DNA from: Apteryx mantelli
Taxonomy: Eukaryota > Chordata > Aves > Apterygiformes > Apterygidae
DNA: 64,000 nt
NCBI RefSeq assembly: GCF_036417845.1
Contig: NC_089981.1
Span: 75,681,268-75,745,267, forward strand
Direction: 5' to 3'
Below the pieces are notes generated by a model. The model worked only from the letters and a program-made list of their open reading frames with translations, ran no database searches and had not been told where the DNA came from. Positions within the stretch are counted from its first letter, which is position 1; each line of letters starts with the position of its first letter. Below, one piece after another: positions 26,540 to 38,249 of the stretch. The position numbers were made by a program, and so were the translations under genes.

Positions 26540-27260
26540 TTTATCAGTGGTTTTATTTATAAATAACATTATCCTGGAGGGGAGAGAGCAGAGGATATCA
26601 GCCCATATGGCATGTCAAATCCCCTACTGCTTGGAGACCCCTGAAATGCTTAAGTACAACAGGGCATGCTTAGGGCTCTGAAAAATCTTGCCTTTTGTCA
26701 TTTTAAGCCAGGCCTTTAACATTATTTTAATGGAGTTGTTTTGTATTTAATTATGCATCTGTTGTATAAAACACTTACAATAAATACCTCTAGTTATTGC
26801 TTCTTAAAATCCCTTTCTTTCCAATATTGACTGCTCTAATTTACTTTTATGCAAACAGCCTAGTCAGATTTAATAAAATGTCTTAGTAGCATGTTTAATG
26901 ACATCATTCCCCCTAGGGACAGTTGGGAAAATGACCTTCCATTTTACGAAAGAAGAGGATTAATTTTTATTGTCTGCCCCAGTTAATGCGTGTTTAGACA
27001 TAAAGGCCCGATCAATATGACAGAGAGTATAGTGATTTTACTCACAGTAGTTTCTAAATGGACATTTCTTACTAATCCATTTTTATAAATCACTTTAAAG
27101 GCCTTATTGATCTTTAATTGGGAGTTACACCTAATCACTCGAGTGCAATGCGTGACTAGTTCTAAACATTTTAACCCTTTCCACTCAGCTCTTTAAAATT
27201 CAAATCACAAGAACCCTTCCTGTCTCCTCCCCCTCAATACACATTATATAGCATTCTTAA
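26540..27260. promoter_or_regulatory. Long candidate conserved non-coding element
   Basis: Some 700 bp are free of simple repeats and have the texture of deeply conserved enhancer DNA: GGCCTTTAACATTATTTTAA, a TTTAATTATGCAT core at 26747-26759, CTAATTTACTTTTATGCAAA, GGATTAATTTTTATTG, and the palindrome CACTCGAGTG at 27136-27145. No open frame of note covers it. I infer a regulatory role from motif content and uniform texture. A gene for a structured non-coding RNA cannot be excluded. Confidence 0.45.
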
Positions 27261-27935
27261 CTCTTAAACAGATTTTTCCCAAACCGTCACACATTGGGAG
27301 TTCAAAATACTAGGAAAAACGTTACACCAAAACAGTAAAGAGATAATGTTGCATGTGTATGTCAAAAACACAAATAAGCAAAGCAAATATGTACACTGGA
27401 GTAAATATTACTGTAGAAAATGGGGAGATACACTAGATGACAGGCTTTTTTTCCATCTCTAACTTCCCTGAAGCTCATAATCACAACTGTCAAGTGTTCT
27501 TTTGTTAAACATCAAGTCATGCTGTAAAAACATTTGTTTGGACACATATTGCCTTATGGAGAAAGTTCAATGAAATTTGGAAATCCACAAGTGGATCTTG
27601 AAGTTCTGTATTGTTCATGCAGCTCTCAGGGTTCTAAATGTTAGGTCAATGGATTATAGTTTTTTCAATTAACATAACTAACTATTCTTGTCCTGTAGGG
27701 TGTGTCTGTGTCTGTAAATGTTTGTGAGTGTATGGAGTTAGCACATGTACATATGTATCATACTATATAATATTATAAATATACATTAACATGTACACAA
27801 TAAAAACATCTTTGATCTGTACATAGTCATAAGTTCTCACAGTTATATTTTTATATCCCCTTCAAAAGTTTTTAAAAAAGTAGGACTCCAAGATTTGATT
27901 CCCTTCTCATTGCAACATTCTTTTGAACTGAACAG
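27260..27935. other. A+T-rich stretch, no gene seen
   Basis: Sequence with TGTRTG-rich and TATA-rich patches at about 27.70-27.80 kb. No gene or repeat family is recognised. Confidence 0.6.
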
Positions 27936-27941
27936 TCACTC

Positions 27942-27992
27942 GTGATTTACACCAACATACTGGTATAATTATAAGACAATATTTATCCTCAT
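27942..27992 (+). mobile_element. Possible fossil repeat piece (family B)
   Basis: GTGATTTACACCAACATACT followed by GGTATAATT and a TTATCCTC end resembles the 'GATTTACACC..TGTAACTGAGA...TTTGGCCC' box of a fossil amniote repeat. The match is short and diverged. Confidence 0.3.
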
Positions 27993-29085
27993 AGACCAGA
28001 AAAAAAAATCTTCTTCTGTCTATTTTTACCATTTAGTGTTTTGTGAATGATTTTTGAAAGAACCCTTGCAGTTGCAGAGTAGAGAGCACTGGATGGGAAC
28101 TTATTTTATGACTTATTTAGTTACACAAATGGAAAACATTATCATAAAATGCTACACTTCCGTGGTTACTGCATTCATATAGATTTCTTGATGATGGCTG
28201 AATTAATTTAAAAAATATTTAAGAAAATGTCTGCCTTGACTGAGACTTTCCAGGCCAAGTAAACCCACAAATGCAGTATTTCACAATCACAATGTTTATG
28301 GTATTATCACATCAGTAATATGACCCTTTCTACAGGACAGTAAAACACAATCTTGAGAGAGAGAGGTAGTAAGGACAGAATTTGGAAATCAGTATTGAAG
28401 TCCAGTGGATAAATTTAATCTGCTTAATTGCTGCAATTTCTGAGACTCCACCATGGCCTTCTACAGGATTTTCCGTTCATCTAGGATCACTATATCAGAA
28501 CAAAGACTAACAGAGCACACTTGACTAGGGCTTTCGTCTGTAACTGAAACAACCTAGAACTACCTTGTTCTCTTAACAATGTCCTGGACTTTGGATTGTA
28601 AATTACTGAAGAGGAAGATGACACTGCAAGGTGTTTTTGTCAGTGTGGATTCACTATAATAACAGTATGGTACTAATCAATGTTTCTAAGACAAACGTTA
28701 AATAACGGAATCTAAAGGTGGAAATGCTGGTGGCAGCACCCTTGGACTCTGAAGGCATAGTAACTCCAGGCTACCTTCCCCTTCAGCAGGGCACCTTCTC
28801 AGCTCATGTAACTTAGGACACAGTTCCTCTTTTAAAACTTTGTAAAAGAAAGCTATATTGTCACAATGACGAATGTATGTCATGTTCTAATTTATTTAGC
28901 TTTTGTTTCCTGTTACCTTGAGTTTCTGATTGCATAGTCCCTGTGGGAATTAAGCTAATTTGGGTTGGTTTTTTTTTCTCAAAATTTCTATACAGATCTG
29001 CTTTATACTTCAACAGGAGCAATCACCAGCTCAGAAGCTTTGACTAACATTGGTTTATAAATCAAAGGAAAATATAACTGCTGGA
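27992..29085. other. No gene seen
   Basis: A+T-rich unique-looking sequence without an exon or repeat family that I recognise. Confidence 0.6.
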
Positions 29086-29089
29086 GTTA

Positions 29090-29278
29090 AAGAAGGAAAA
29101 GGAGAGATGATCAGAGAGAGGCAGGGAGGCAGAGATGGAGAGAGGAAGGGGGGGGGAAAGGAGAGAGAGAGTGAGAGAAAGAGCAAGAGAGCAAGGTAGG
29201 AAGGAGAAAGAAGGAAAGAAGGAAAGAAGGAAGGAAGGAAGGAAAGAGAAAGAAAGAAAGGGAGGGAGGGAGGGAAGA
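29090..29278 (+). repeat. Polypurine tract, (GGAA)n/(GAGA)n
   Basis: About 190 bp are almost all purine on the plus strand. The last 81 bases (29198-29278) contain no pyrimidine: GGAA, AAAG and GGGA repeats in turn. Mirror-like purine runs of this kind can form intramolecular triplexes. The serine/proline/leucine-rich minus-strand frames across it are composition artefacts. Confidence 0.92.
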
Positions 29279-29829
29279 TTTCTGTATGTGCATACATGTA
29301 GAGAGTGGTTTTGATGCTGATGAGCAAACACAGGAATAAGAAGTATTTTGTTCAGGAATAGTCATTCTGTGGGATTCAGAAAGCATAGTTATGTTATTAG
29401 GTAACAATCTATAATTAACTCATTCAAGTATCTGTGAAGGACACAGCTGAGCCAAGGACAGGAATAGCTATTCCACCCACACGTTCAAATAAAAGCAAAC
29501 AAAAGTTCTTGCTGTCTGTCACCATAGTCAGAACCTTCAAGAAAGATGGTTGATGTGCACTTGTTATTCTGGACATTATTTCTCACTAAAGAGACCGTGT
29601 GAGAAACCTTTATTCCCCTGTACAGAAAATACATGAGTCTGATGACCGGATACCAAAAATTATCATAAAAATAAACCAAAAATCAAATTATATTAAAAAA
29701 AATCTTCCAATCTCAAATGTTCTTAACTGTGAGAGAGAAGTGAAAAATTTTGGCAGTGCTAGTTTAACTCCTGACCTGGCAGTTAAAAGAGAATAGCAGA
29801 GTTGGATGGCAACCATTCTATTATTAACT

Positions 29830-29849
29830 ACTTCAGCTATAGCTGAAGT
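29830..29849. repeat. 20-bp perfect palindrome
   Basis: ACTTCAGCTA is followed immediately by its reverse complement. After one mismatch, the outer bases (AAC/GTT) pair again, giving an imperfect inverted repeat of about 30 bp with no spacer. It could be a dimeric protein-binding site or chance. Confidence 0.9.
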
Positions 29850-30220
29850 TGTTGATATTTCTTTATACTCATTGTTAGAATATATGTCATAAAACAAGGT
29901 CAGGAGATGGGAAGAAATGACAATAGGATAGCTTCAAAAAATATGCACATTGTACAGGTGTATTAAATGGATACAATGAAATATTAATCACACTTTCCTT
30001 CTCCTGTTCATTTTTAATTTTCAAAGATTTATGCAGCTGTTTGTAGTGTTCTCCAATTTTGATGAAAATATTTAATTTTCTTAAAATGTTGTTTCTGAAA
30101 CATTCACAAAGTTATTTGCAATTAAAATATTGTTATTGGTTAAAGACAAATAACTTAATTCTGTTCTTATATATGCAAAGGTGGGTCATAATTGGCCATT
30201 AAATTCAAATAAATCATTGC
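29850..30220. other. A+T-rich stretch, nothing recognised
   Basis: Sequence with several TTTAATTTTC-type strings, no gene. Confidence 0.6.
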
Positions 30221-30332
30221 AGATTTACACTGGTATGTCTGAAAGAAAAATTTGGCTCATGTTTCCCCATTATTACTCCCACAGTCTCACTGACTTACAG
30301 TAGGGGTGTAAATGAGAATATAATTTAGCCCA
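30221..30332 (+). mobile_element. Fossil repeat copy (family B)
   Basis: AGATTTACACTGGTATGTCT followed by AAAAATTTGGCTCATG, then GTCTCACTGACTTACAGTAG, GGTGTAAATGAGAATATAAT and TTAGCCC. The order of 'TTACACTGG..GT', 'TTTGGC' and 'GTGTAAATGAGA..AATTTGGCCC' boxes matches wording I remember from an abundant old repeat shared by birds, turtles and crocodilians. The family name is not certain to me. Confidence 0.5.
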
Positions 30333-30438
30333 AGTTATGCAATTATGGGTATTAATTCCCCAAGGATAAATTTTGATTTGGGGGCAGTTTATTCTAACTG
30401 ACTCTCACTATTCCTGTATTAAGTGATACACGTGATAT

Positions 30439-30641
30439 GGGGAAAAAAGGGAAGGAAGGAAGGAAGGAAGGAAGGAGGATAAAAAAGGAAGGAAAAGAAG
30501 AAGGAAAGAAGGAAGATAAAGCGAGGAGAGAGAAAGCAAGAATGCAAGAAAGCAAAAGAAAGAAGGGGGAGAAGAAAGCAGGAAAGCAAGAAAGTAAGAA
30601 AGCAAGAAAAAGAAAGAAAAAGAAAAGGAAAGAAAGAAAGA
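30439..30641 (+). repeat. Polypurine tract, (GGAA)n/(GAAA)n
   Basis: About 200 bp are almost entirely purine on the plus strand, beginning with GGAA repeats at about 30450-30477 and ending in AAAG repeats. A lysine-rich plus-strand frame and phenylalanine/serine-rich minus-strand frames run through it and are composition artefacts. It lies 1.2 kb from the similar tract at 29.1-29.3 kb, with the same strand polarity. Confidence 0.92.
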
Positions 30642-30644
30642 TGT

Positions 30645-33600
30645 TCATAACAAAGACCTCTAATGTTGTTAGTTAAAAACCGATTTGACTGTAAACTTTA
30701 ATTCATCTACTAAATGTCAAACACTACTGGATATACCAGCAGTTACCTTACCCCTCCTTGTTATTAATACATGCTTAGCTCCGGTGGAAATTAGAAGGTC
30801 TGTAATAATACCCTTCCAAAAACACTTCAGATGAAAATTTTGGTTTGAAATTTACTGAGAACTCTATTACTGTAGTAACAAGTTACACAAAAGGCAAATG
30901 TTAGGATAGAAGCCTTCCATTTAGACCAGCTTATTTCTGACATTATATGTATTCTACTTTTTTCAGAAGTGTTAGAGTCATTGAATTTGACCAGTATGCA
31001 ATCTACTGCTAAAGAACACATTACCAGGGGGTTTCTTTTATTATAAAACCATTTTATTTCCTTAATACCCAGAATCTTTGTGCAACACTTGCCATAAGCT
31101 TTGTCACATCAGTGCTTTGTCAAACATGAGCCAAACAGTATTACGGACAGAACTTCCTCTGAGATGTATACATATAACCCTGCATAGCTTAGTTTCTTTT
31201 TGAAAATGTAATTGAAAGTCACTTAAATTATGCTATGTACATTGCATTCTTCTGTCCAAAAATGGCATTGTAAGCTGCATAGGCACAAAGGAGAAAACCT
31301 TTTGTGCGCATGTGTTTCTGTGTGTATGTGTGGAGGGGAAAAAACAGAAATGGAAACTGAGAGGGTAACTTGGAAGTTGAAGAAAGAAACAGAAAAAGAA
31401 ATAACCAGGATGGCATTTTGGCTCAAAAATTAAATAATACTTAACCCAATCTCCTGATACACAGCATTTTGGAACAGTTTCATTTTATAAGATAAGAAGA
31501 CTCCCAGCTTGTCATCTAAAACTGTGAAGACATTAAAAAATAAAAAGAACAATAAATGTTGCAGATATTTATTTCATGAGAAAAATCCAAAAGGAGTTTT
31601 GTTATTTAATTTTCAGAAAGGTAGTAGACTCAAAATCTTGAAGAGAAGAGAAGAGAAGAGAGAAGATTTAAAATTAATTCCTGCAAAGTTATACTTTTTA
31701 AAATAGGCTTTACTCATGTAGATGTATCACGTAACTTCAGCGAAATTTGTGTGAAGGAAGTTTTGCAGGATTTGGCCTTGAATTCTTTTTTTTGTATTTT
31801 CCTTCTTTGTATTTTTGAGTAGTCTTTTGAGGTTTGAAAATACATCCCCAAAGATATGTTCCAGATTTAAAATATTCCTGATATAAAACGGTGTTTTTGT
31901 TAGTTGCATTTCTGTATGTCTGTTATACATCATTATGTAACAAAACTCCTTTCAACATTAAGGGCTAAGTGATTTGCCTCAAGTAATATTGCTAATATTG
32001 AATAAATATTCCTTCCCAGAATGTCTCTGGTTTCCTTACAAGCTTCACTATTTCTATGTAACACTATAATTTCTCAGGCCCTTGAAGTGCTGTTATTTCC
32101 TAAGGTAACTTGACAATTGTTACAGAGAATTGCAATGCAAGTTATCCAATGTTACAAAAGTCCAGCCTGGCCCATTATATATATATTTTTTAATGTCAGG
32201 TAAAGAGGAATGCTAGTAGAAACTGGTCAATTTTGTCTACTTATTGAAGTAGCTTAGCTGAGGGGTCCTTGAGCTACCTGGTGAAGTCACAAGTTGGCAT
32301 GACAACAAGCTCAGAGAGTATAGAAACAGGAGAAAATGTATACAATTCAGATCACCAGAATGTATTTTGTTTGGTTCAGTTTAATGAGATGGGTTTGATA
32401 TTTCTTTCTGCACAATAGTTACCCGGCAGTTGCTAAAGGAAACCATAAGATAGAGAGTCTGGAAGAAATGAGCTTTACCAATATGGTTGTTGCCAATCAT
32501 ACTAGTGTCTAGGGCCGCATCGTTCCCAGTGGCACTGCTGATCACCTGCAACATCCTCACTACGTGGGCTGGAACCAAATGGTAATCATAGTTCATTAAA
32601 CAGGCTGACCTTGGTAAAATTTTGCCAAGTTTCCCAGTGCCTAAGACCCTCTGTTGCGCTTGTGTAATTTCCTAGAAGTTCAACAGCAAACCACAGTATG
32701 TACTGGAAACTGAAGTTGCATTTTTGACATTGCTATTATATATTCATGCTTCCTAGTTTTGTCTTGTTTTGTCTTTAAAATATTGGGATTGGACTGCTAC
32801 AATAACAGCAAGTGCTCCAGACAGCTTCAAGTATTTCTAATTTTACTGCAAAAGACATTTAATTTTGGACATTATAGCTGGCTGACATGCTGGATTTGGT
32901 TGGAATTTTCTGGGGATGGCGAGAAAGATTTGCCTGCTTGGTTATTTCTGAATCACAGAAATACTCCTGCAAATTTTCAGATAATGCATGAATGGAAATT
33001 CATCTCAAAATTGTTGTGGGCTGAAGCAAACATCATTCTCCAGTAAAACTGAAACATTTCATATCAGTTTTTACTTTTTATTTTGTCATTATGGCAGATA
33101 CAATAAATAGAATATCTCGAAACAAAAAGAAAACTCTTCAGTTTAAAATGTGGAAACAAGATAGTTTGTTTCTCTTCCAAATCGAAGTTTGGCATTTTGA
33201 TTTCAAAGAAACTGGGGTTTTTTTTGATAAAAAAGTCAAAGTTTTTCCGATCAGCTTTAAATGTCATCTTTGATCTTATCTGAGAGGCTGCCAAGCAGGG
33301 ACTTCCCCATAAAGGATTCCACATTGTTAAAGAGAAAAGAAATAAATGTAAGCTTTCCTCCCAAACTTTTTGTATCTTGAAATCTTTCTGCTTTTTTTTA
33401 TTTTTTTATGCTTTCATAAAGGGTTAAGAAATATTTCTCACAGTGATTGATACCATGGGAAGCCAGCAATAATTTGACATGAAACCTCAGACTACACTTA
33501 AAAAACAAGAATTTTATTAATATCTTATCCCTTGCTGGCCCCAAGATAGCCTCTTATTAACACAATACAACACAACAACATCACAAAAGCGATTAGGACA

Positions 33601-34080
33601 GAAAGGGGAAAAAAATACTATATCTTTTGAAATGGCAAGGGAGTGAATGTAACATTTTCTTTACGGAAAATCCAATCCATATTTATTATTTTTTATATTT
33701 TAAAAAGTCACAGATTTCTTGCCAAAATTATGTCTTTTCCTTCTCTTTTAAATCCATTCACATCACTTGCAATACAATCCCTCACTAGGCTGCAGTGGAG
33801 TAGCATGTCATTCGAAAGTAGAATTGGAAAAATAATTGGTGTAATGGCCATAACTTTGAAAATACTTATTCTTGAATATATAAAAAGGGAAAATTTACTG
33901 AAAATCGAGAAGCCTAAGTTACTGCTGGGCTGTGGCTGCAATAACTTTTCTGTGTCAACCATTTACGTGTGAAATTACTGGAGCATTTTCAGTGATAACA
34001 TAAATTGTACAGCTACAATATGAATGGTAACATTCACCTGTAAAAAGTTACATTCATTCCCACAAAGTAGTCATCTGAAA
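30645..34080. other. A+T-rich stretch, no gene seen
   Basis: About 3.4 kb of low G+C sequence with only chance frames. It contains a (GAAGA)n run at 31640-31666, an AT run near 32177, and many T and A runs. No RNA gene or transposon is recognised. Confidence 0.6.
31640..31666 (+). repeat. (GAAGA)n microsatellite
   Basis: Five near-perfect GAAGA units, again purine on the plus strand. Confidence 0.85.
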
Positions 34081-34375
34081 TATACATATACATATGGATG
34101 TGTGAGTTAGGGTTAGAGCGTGTTATTATAGAGAGAGCAGCAATGACTCCTATATTTAGGTTGTCGAACACATTCCATTATAAAAAGCCTTCTGACTGTT
34201 TTATTGGAGAACTAAAACACCACCATTGCAATCAGTCTGTGAATCTGAGCACAGGAGTAGTTCATCGTCTAGGCAGATGTCTTTTGCACGCCCTATGGAG
34301 GTCTCTTCAGATTTGGCGGAGTTATAAATTGATGGAAAATGATTTCCATCACTAGTCACTCAGTGTTTGTTTCTG
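34080..34375. promoter_or_regulatory. Candidate conserved non-coding element with a small inverted repeat
   Basis: Repeat-free sequence including CCATTATAAAAAGCC, TTGCAATCAGTCTGTGAATC, GCACGCCCTATGGAGG and the hairpin TGATGGAAA (34330-34338)/TTTCCATCA (34343-34351) with a 4-nt loop. The texture is similar to the other candidate elements. It lies 0.6 kb from the CR1 insertion. An 85-codon frame across it (34098-34355) has no recognisable domain. Confidence 0.38.
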
Positions 34376-34930
34376 TCTGTTATTATTGCACATGGACCAC
34401 CCTGGCTTCTCTCTCCTACTCCACATGGGCCACCAACAAAATATATCTTTGTTTTCACTTTCTTTAAAGGAAGGAAAATGTTTTTCAGGTGAACTGGGCT
34501 TGGAGCCAGCAGCATGCAATGTCCACCCCTCTTCTGTTTACTGATGTTAATTATTTTTGCTCTTCTCAGTGCTTACTAATGAGCAATGCCTCCTACTTCA
34601 CTGGCGACACGAGCTGGGAACAGAACACAGATGTCCAGCAGGGCACATTTGAGCTCAAGGCTCCCATGGACAATAGATTTTCTCACTACACGACCTTGAT
34701 TCATTTCACAAAGTCCTGTGGGAAAAGTAGATTCTCTATTTTTCATATTTTTAAGTTAATGCAATTAGTATGATTAAAGATTAGCATTTTAAGCCTGCAA
34801 ACAAGATACCAATTTTTAGTTTCTCAGGAAACCTTGAATCCAGTGTAGTCTGACTCTCAGGGGCTCCACTGAAACTTCAGTAATGTTCTTTTATGTTCCT
34901 TGTATTAAACACATTATGGGCATTACATGT
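34375..34930. other. Mixed sequence, no gene seen
   Basis: A 94-codon plus-strand frame (34489-34773) has no recognisable domain. The 3' end of the CR1 starts at its right side. Confidence 0.55.
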
Positions 34931-34934
34931 TACA

Positions 34935-36485
34935 GAATCACAGAATCGCTGAGGTTGGAAGGGACCTCTGGAGATCATCTAGTCCAACCCCCCTGCTCAA
35001 GCAGGGTCACCTAGAGCACGTTGCACAGGATTGTATCCAGGCGCGTTTTGAATATCTCCAGAGAAGGAGACTCCACAACCTCTCTGGGCAACCTGTTCCA
35101 GTGCTCTGTCATCCTCACAGTGAAAAAGTATTTCCTCATGTTCAGATGGAAGTGTCTGTGTTTCAGTTTGTGCCCGTTGCCTCGCGTCCTGTCGCTCAGC
35201 ACCACTGAAAAGAGTCTGGCTCCATCCTCTCGACACCCTCCCTTAAGATACTTGTACACGTTGATAAGATCTCCTCTCAGCCTTCTCTTCTCCAAGCTAA
35301 ACAGGCCCAGCTCTCTCAGCCTTTCCTCATAAGAGAGATGCTCCAGTCCCCTAATCATCTTTGTAGCCCTTCGCTGGACTTGCTCCAGTAGTGCCACATC
35401 CCTCTTGTACTGGGGAGCCCAGAACTGGACACAGTACTCCAGATGGGGCCTCACCAGGGCTGAGCAGAGGGGGAGGATCACCTCCCTCCACCTGCTGGCA
35501 ACACTCTTCCTGATGCACCCCACGATACCATTGGCCTTCTTGGCCACAAGGGCACCTTGCTGCCTCATGTTTAACTTGGTGTCCACCAGCACTCCCAGGT
35601 CCTTCTCCGCAGAGCTGCTTTCCAGCAGATCCACACCCAACCTGTACTGGTGCAGGGGGTTATTCCTCCCTAGGTGCAGGACCCTGCACTTCCCTTTGTT
35701 GAACTTCATGAGGTTCCTCTCCGCCCACCTCTCCAGCCTGTCCAGGTCTCTCTGAATGGCAGCACAGCCCTCCGGTGTATCAGCCACTCCTCTCAGTTTT
35801 ATATCGTCAGCAAACTTGCTGAGGGTGCACTCTGTCCCTTCATCCAGGTCATTGATGAAGAAGTTGAACAAGACTGGACCCAGGACTGACCCCTGGGGGA
35901 CACCACTAGCTACAGGCCTCCAACTGGACTCTGCGCCGCTGATCACAACTCTCTGAGCTCTGCCATTCAGCCAGTTCTCAATCCACCTCACTGTCCACTC
36001 ATCTAACCCACACTTCCTGAGCTTGTCTATGAGGATGCTATGGGAGACAGTGTCAAAAGCCTTGCTGAAGTCAAGGGAGACAACATCCGCTGCTCTCCCC
36101 TCATCTCCCCAGCCAGTCATTCCATCATAGAAGGCTATCAGATTGGTTAGGCATGATTTCCCCTTGGTGAAGCCATGCTGACTACTCCTGATCACCTTCT
36201 TTTCCTCCACATGCTTGGAGATGGCCTCCAGGATGAGCTGCTCCATCACCTTTCCAGGGATGGAAGTGAGGCTGACTGGCCTGTAGTTCCCTGGGTCCTC
36301 CTTCTTGCCCTTTTTGAAGACTGGGGTGACATTGGCTTTCTTCCAGTCCTCAGGCACCTCTCCTGTTCAAAGAAGGCATTCAGTAACTCTGCCTTCTCTG
36401 CATCCTTCGTCACCAGGGCACCCACCCCATTCAGCAAAGGCCCCACATTTTCCCTAGTCTTCCTCTTGCTACTGATGTTATATCT
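34935..36485 (-). mobile_element. CR1 LINE, 5'-truncated and internally deleted
   Basis: This is a bird-type chicken repeat 1 non-LTR retrotransposon in reverse orientation. Its 3' end (34935-34950) carries about two copies of the CR1-typical ATTCTGTG octamer on the minus strand instead of poly-A. The adjoining 3' region (CTGAGGTTGGAAGGGACCTC, read on the plus strand) is diagnostic of avian CR1. The element keeps the reverse-transcriptase part and C-terminus of ORF2. The 5' end stops within the region coding [14 protein letters not shown], so the endonuclease and ORF1 are gone. An internal deletion near 36360-36372 joins the NAFF-coding part to the PEDWKK-coding part out of frame. CR1 elements lack long target-site duplications, and none is seen. 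The copy cannot be autonomous. Confidence 0.97.
35011..36357 (-). pseudogene. CR1 ORF2 fragment: reverse transcriptase and C-terminus
   Basis: An uninterrupted 448-codon frame encodes most of the CR1 reverse transcriptase, which copies element RNA at the nicked target. Visible motifs by residue: NYRPVSL at 24-30, [10 protein letters not shown] at 60-69, [11 protein letters not shown] (motif A, catalytic Asp 96) at 94-104, [11 protein letters not shown] (motif B) at 151-161, and FADD (motif C, Asp 184-185) at 182-185. The C-terminus ends [13 protein letters not shown], the usual CR1 ending, shortly before the 3' octamers. No ATG opens the frame at its 5' end; the first codon listed is GTG, coding Val within an interior EVPEDWKK, so it is an internal piece and not a real start. 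The upstream residual frame (about 36363-36480) is shifted relative to it. No stop or frameshift over 1.3 kb suggests a fairly young copy. No translation is expected. Confidence 0.95.
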
Positions 36486-36489
36486 GCAT

Positions 36490-38245
36490 ATGTACATACA
36501 CAGTCGCATATAACATTTATAGATAAAGGATGTGTAGTTAGTTATAAGCTAGGCATGCCAAAGCAGCAGGCTGCAGAAGTAGTGTAGAGATACCCATGTT
36601 GGCTTTCAGCTGTCTTGGCAGGAGGGGTTGGACTCTGCTGAGCTCCACGGTGCCATCGCTGAACGGTTAGCTCACTTAAAGCAAGTGGAAGTCTGTCTAC
36701 ACTACCTTTCAAACTCATCTTATTTTGATCTTTTTTTTTAAAGCAGCTTTTGGCCCTGTACACCACAACAATATGTCATGTCACTTACCAGCAGCAGCAC
36801 ATAAAGTAAATTGGAGTGCTAAATATTCCCGTTGAGAAAATGGACAAAGATGTGAATGTGAAAAAAACAAAATAACTAAATAGTTGCAATGTTTTCTTTC
36901 TATCCCACCTATTCAAAGTTCTGTTAGAAATGCACATTGCTCTATAACAGGACCAAGCTCCACTCCTTACAAAACTAAAACACTATTAACTTTTTAATTC
37001 GTTTACTTATTTGCCTCAATGTAAATTTTGTAGTCTTTTTTTCATGTGAAATGCTTTGTCTTATAGGTCAACAAAACAAACTTGTATTTGAACTTCTGGA
37101 GTACCAAACAAGTTTGGAACCACAGATTTCATGGGGTTTATATGTTCTTGATGTCTAACTTTCTAATAACTTCTGAATTTTGTCAAAGAATTATTTTTTA
37201 AGTTGTCAGTCCTAATGCTAAATTTCCAGTGTAAGCATACTATTTAAGGCTGAATGAGAATCCCTCAAGTGGGGCTAAGATGTCTTAACCATAGTAGGTG
37301 AACAGTGATTCCATGAAGACTGATGGGACTCAAGATAAGTCAGGTATAAAAATAGTTAAAGCTGAAACAAGTTTTGATCCTTACTATTAAATATATTCCA
37401 CATATATGAGTTTTGCCTCAGTAATGTTGTTGTAACTTCTGCAGATTTTGGCCTAAAACACAGAGGTGAACCTATGAATGACAAGATAAATGACTATGGC
37501 CTCCTCTGAGCAACAGCTGCTAAAATAGTTTAAATTCTGTTATAACTTTTTCAAATAGGTCAATAGAATTTCTTACCTTCCCCATTCAGTTCTTTGGAGA
37601 GTCACTAATGCAATTGCGGGTATGTTAACACTGGGAAAGAAACACTGAAGTGAGTCTGAGGCATCTCAAGCTCCGTTTTAAGGGATACTCATGTGACATC
37701 AGTAAATCTTGACAGGAATTTTTGAAACATGATGTTTTGTCAAAGTGCAATATAGTTTCAGTCTACTTTCACTGTGGATTTTACATTCACTTTAACCAGA
37801 AATGAAAGCTAATGTAAGCTAAGACTGAAAAAAAATATGGTCAGGAACATGAAATGGCAGAAATTTGCATGGCTCTGTTTAATACTCAGAGACAATAGCC
37901 TACATTATGCAAAATTACATTGCTTAAGTCAAAGCTAGTTTTGAATTTTTAGGACCATTAAAAATCCCAGTGTGAAACCACAAACTTCTGCCTTTTCTTT
38001 TTTTTTTTCTTTTTTTTTCCCTGCTTTCTTGTAACTTAAAAAAAATCCAAGTGATTTAAACCATATTTTGTAAAAACAAGCTTCTCCTGTGCCGAGACCT
38101 TGTGTGCCAAGTTTCAGCACACAGCAAATTTTTATAGTCTGAGATACTAACCTCTCAAAACAGGAGCATGTAACGGAAACACTGTTAATTCCTTGACTAT
38201 TGGGGCATAACGAGACACTAACCTACTAGCTTTGAAAAGTATAAG
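36490..38245. other. A+T-rich stretch, no gene seen
   Basis: Only chance frames. A T-rich pyrimidine run lies at about 37995-38019. The CCAAACAAGTTTGG near-palindrome at about 37107 is minor. Confidence 0.6.
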
Positions 38246-38249
38246 GGGA

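Noticed and set aside
30437..30676. Lysine/arginine-rich frame on the plus strand and phenylalanine/serine-rich frames on the minus strand
   Set aside because: They are direct translations of a polypurine repeat. The same holds at 29055-29407 and 51092-51421.
35021..36513. Plus-strand frames across the CR1
   Set aside because: They are antisense shadows of the CR1 reverse-transcriptase frame.
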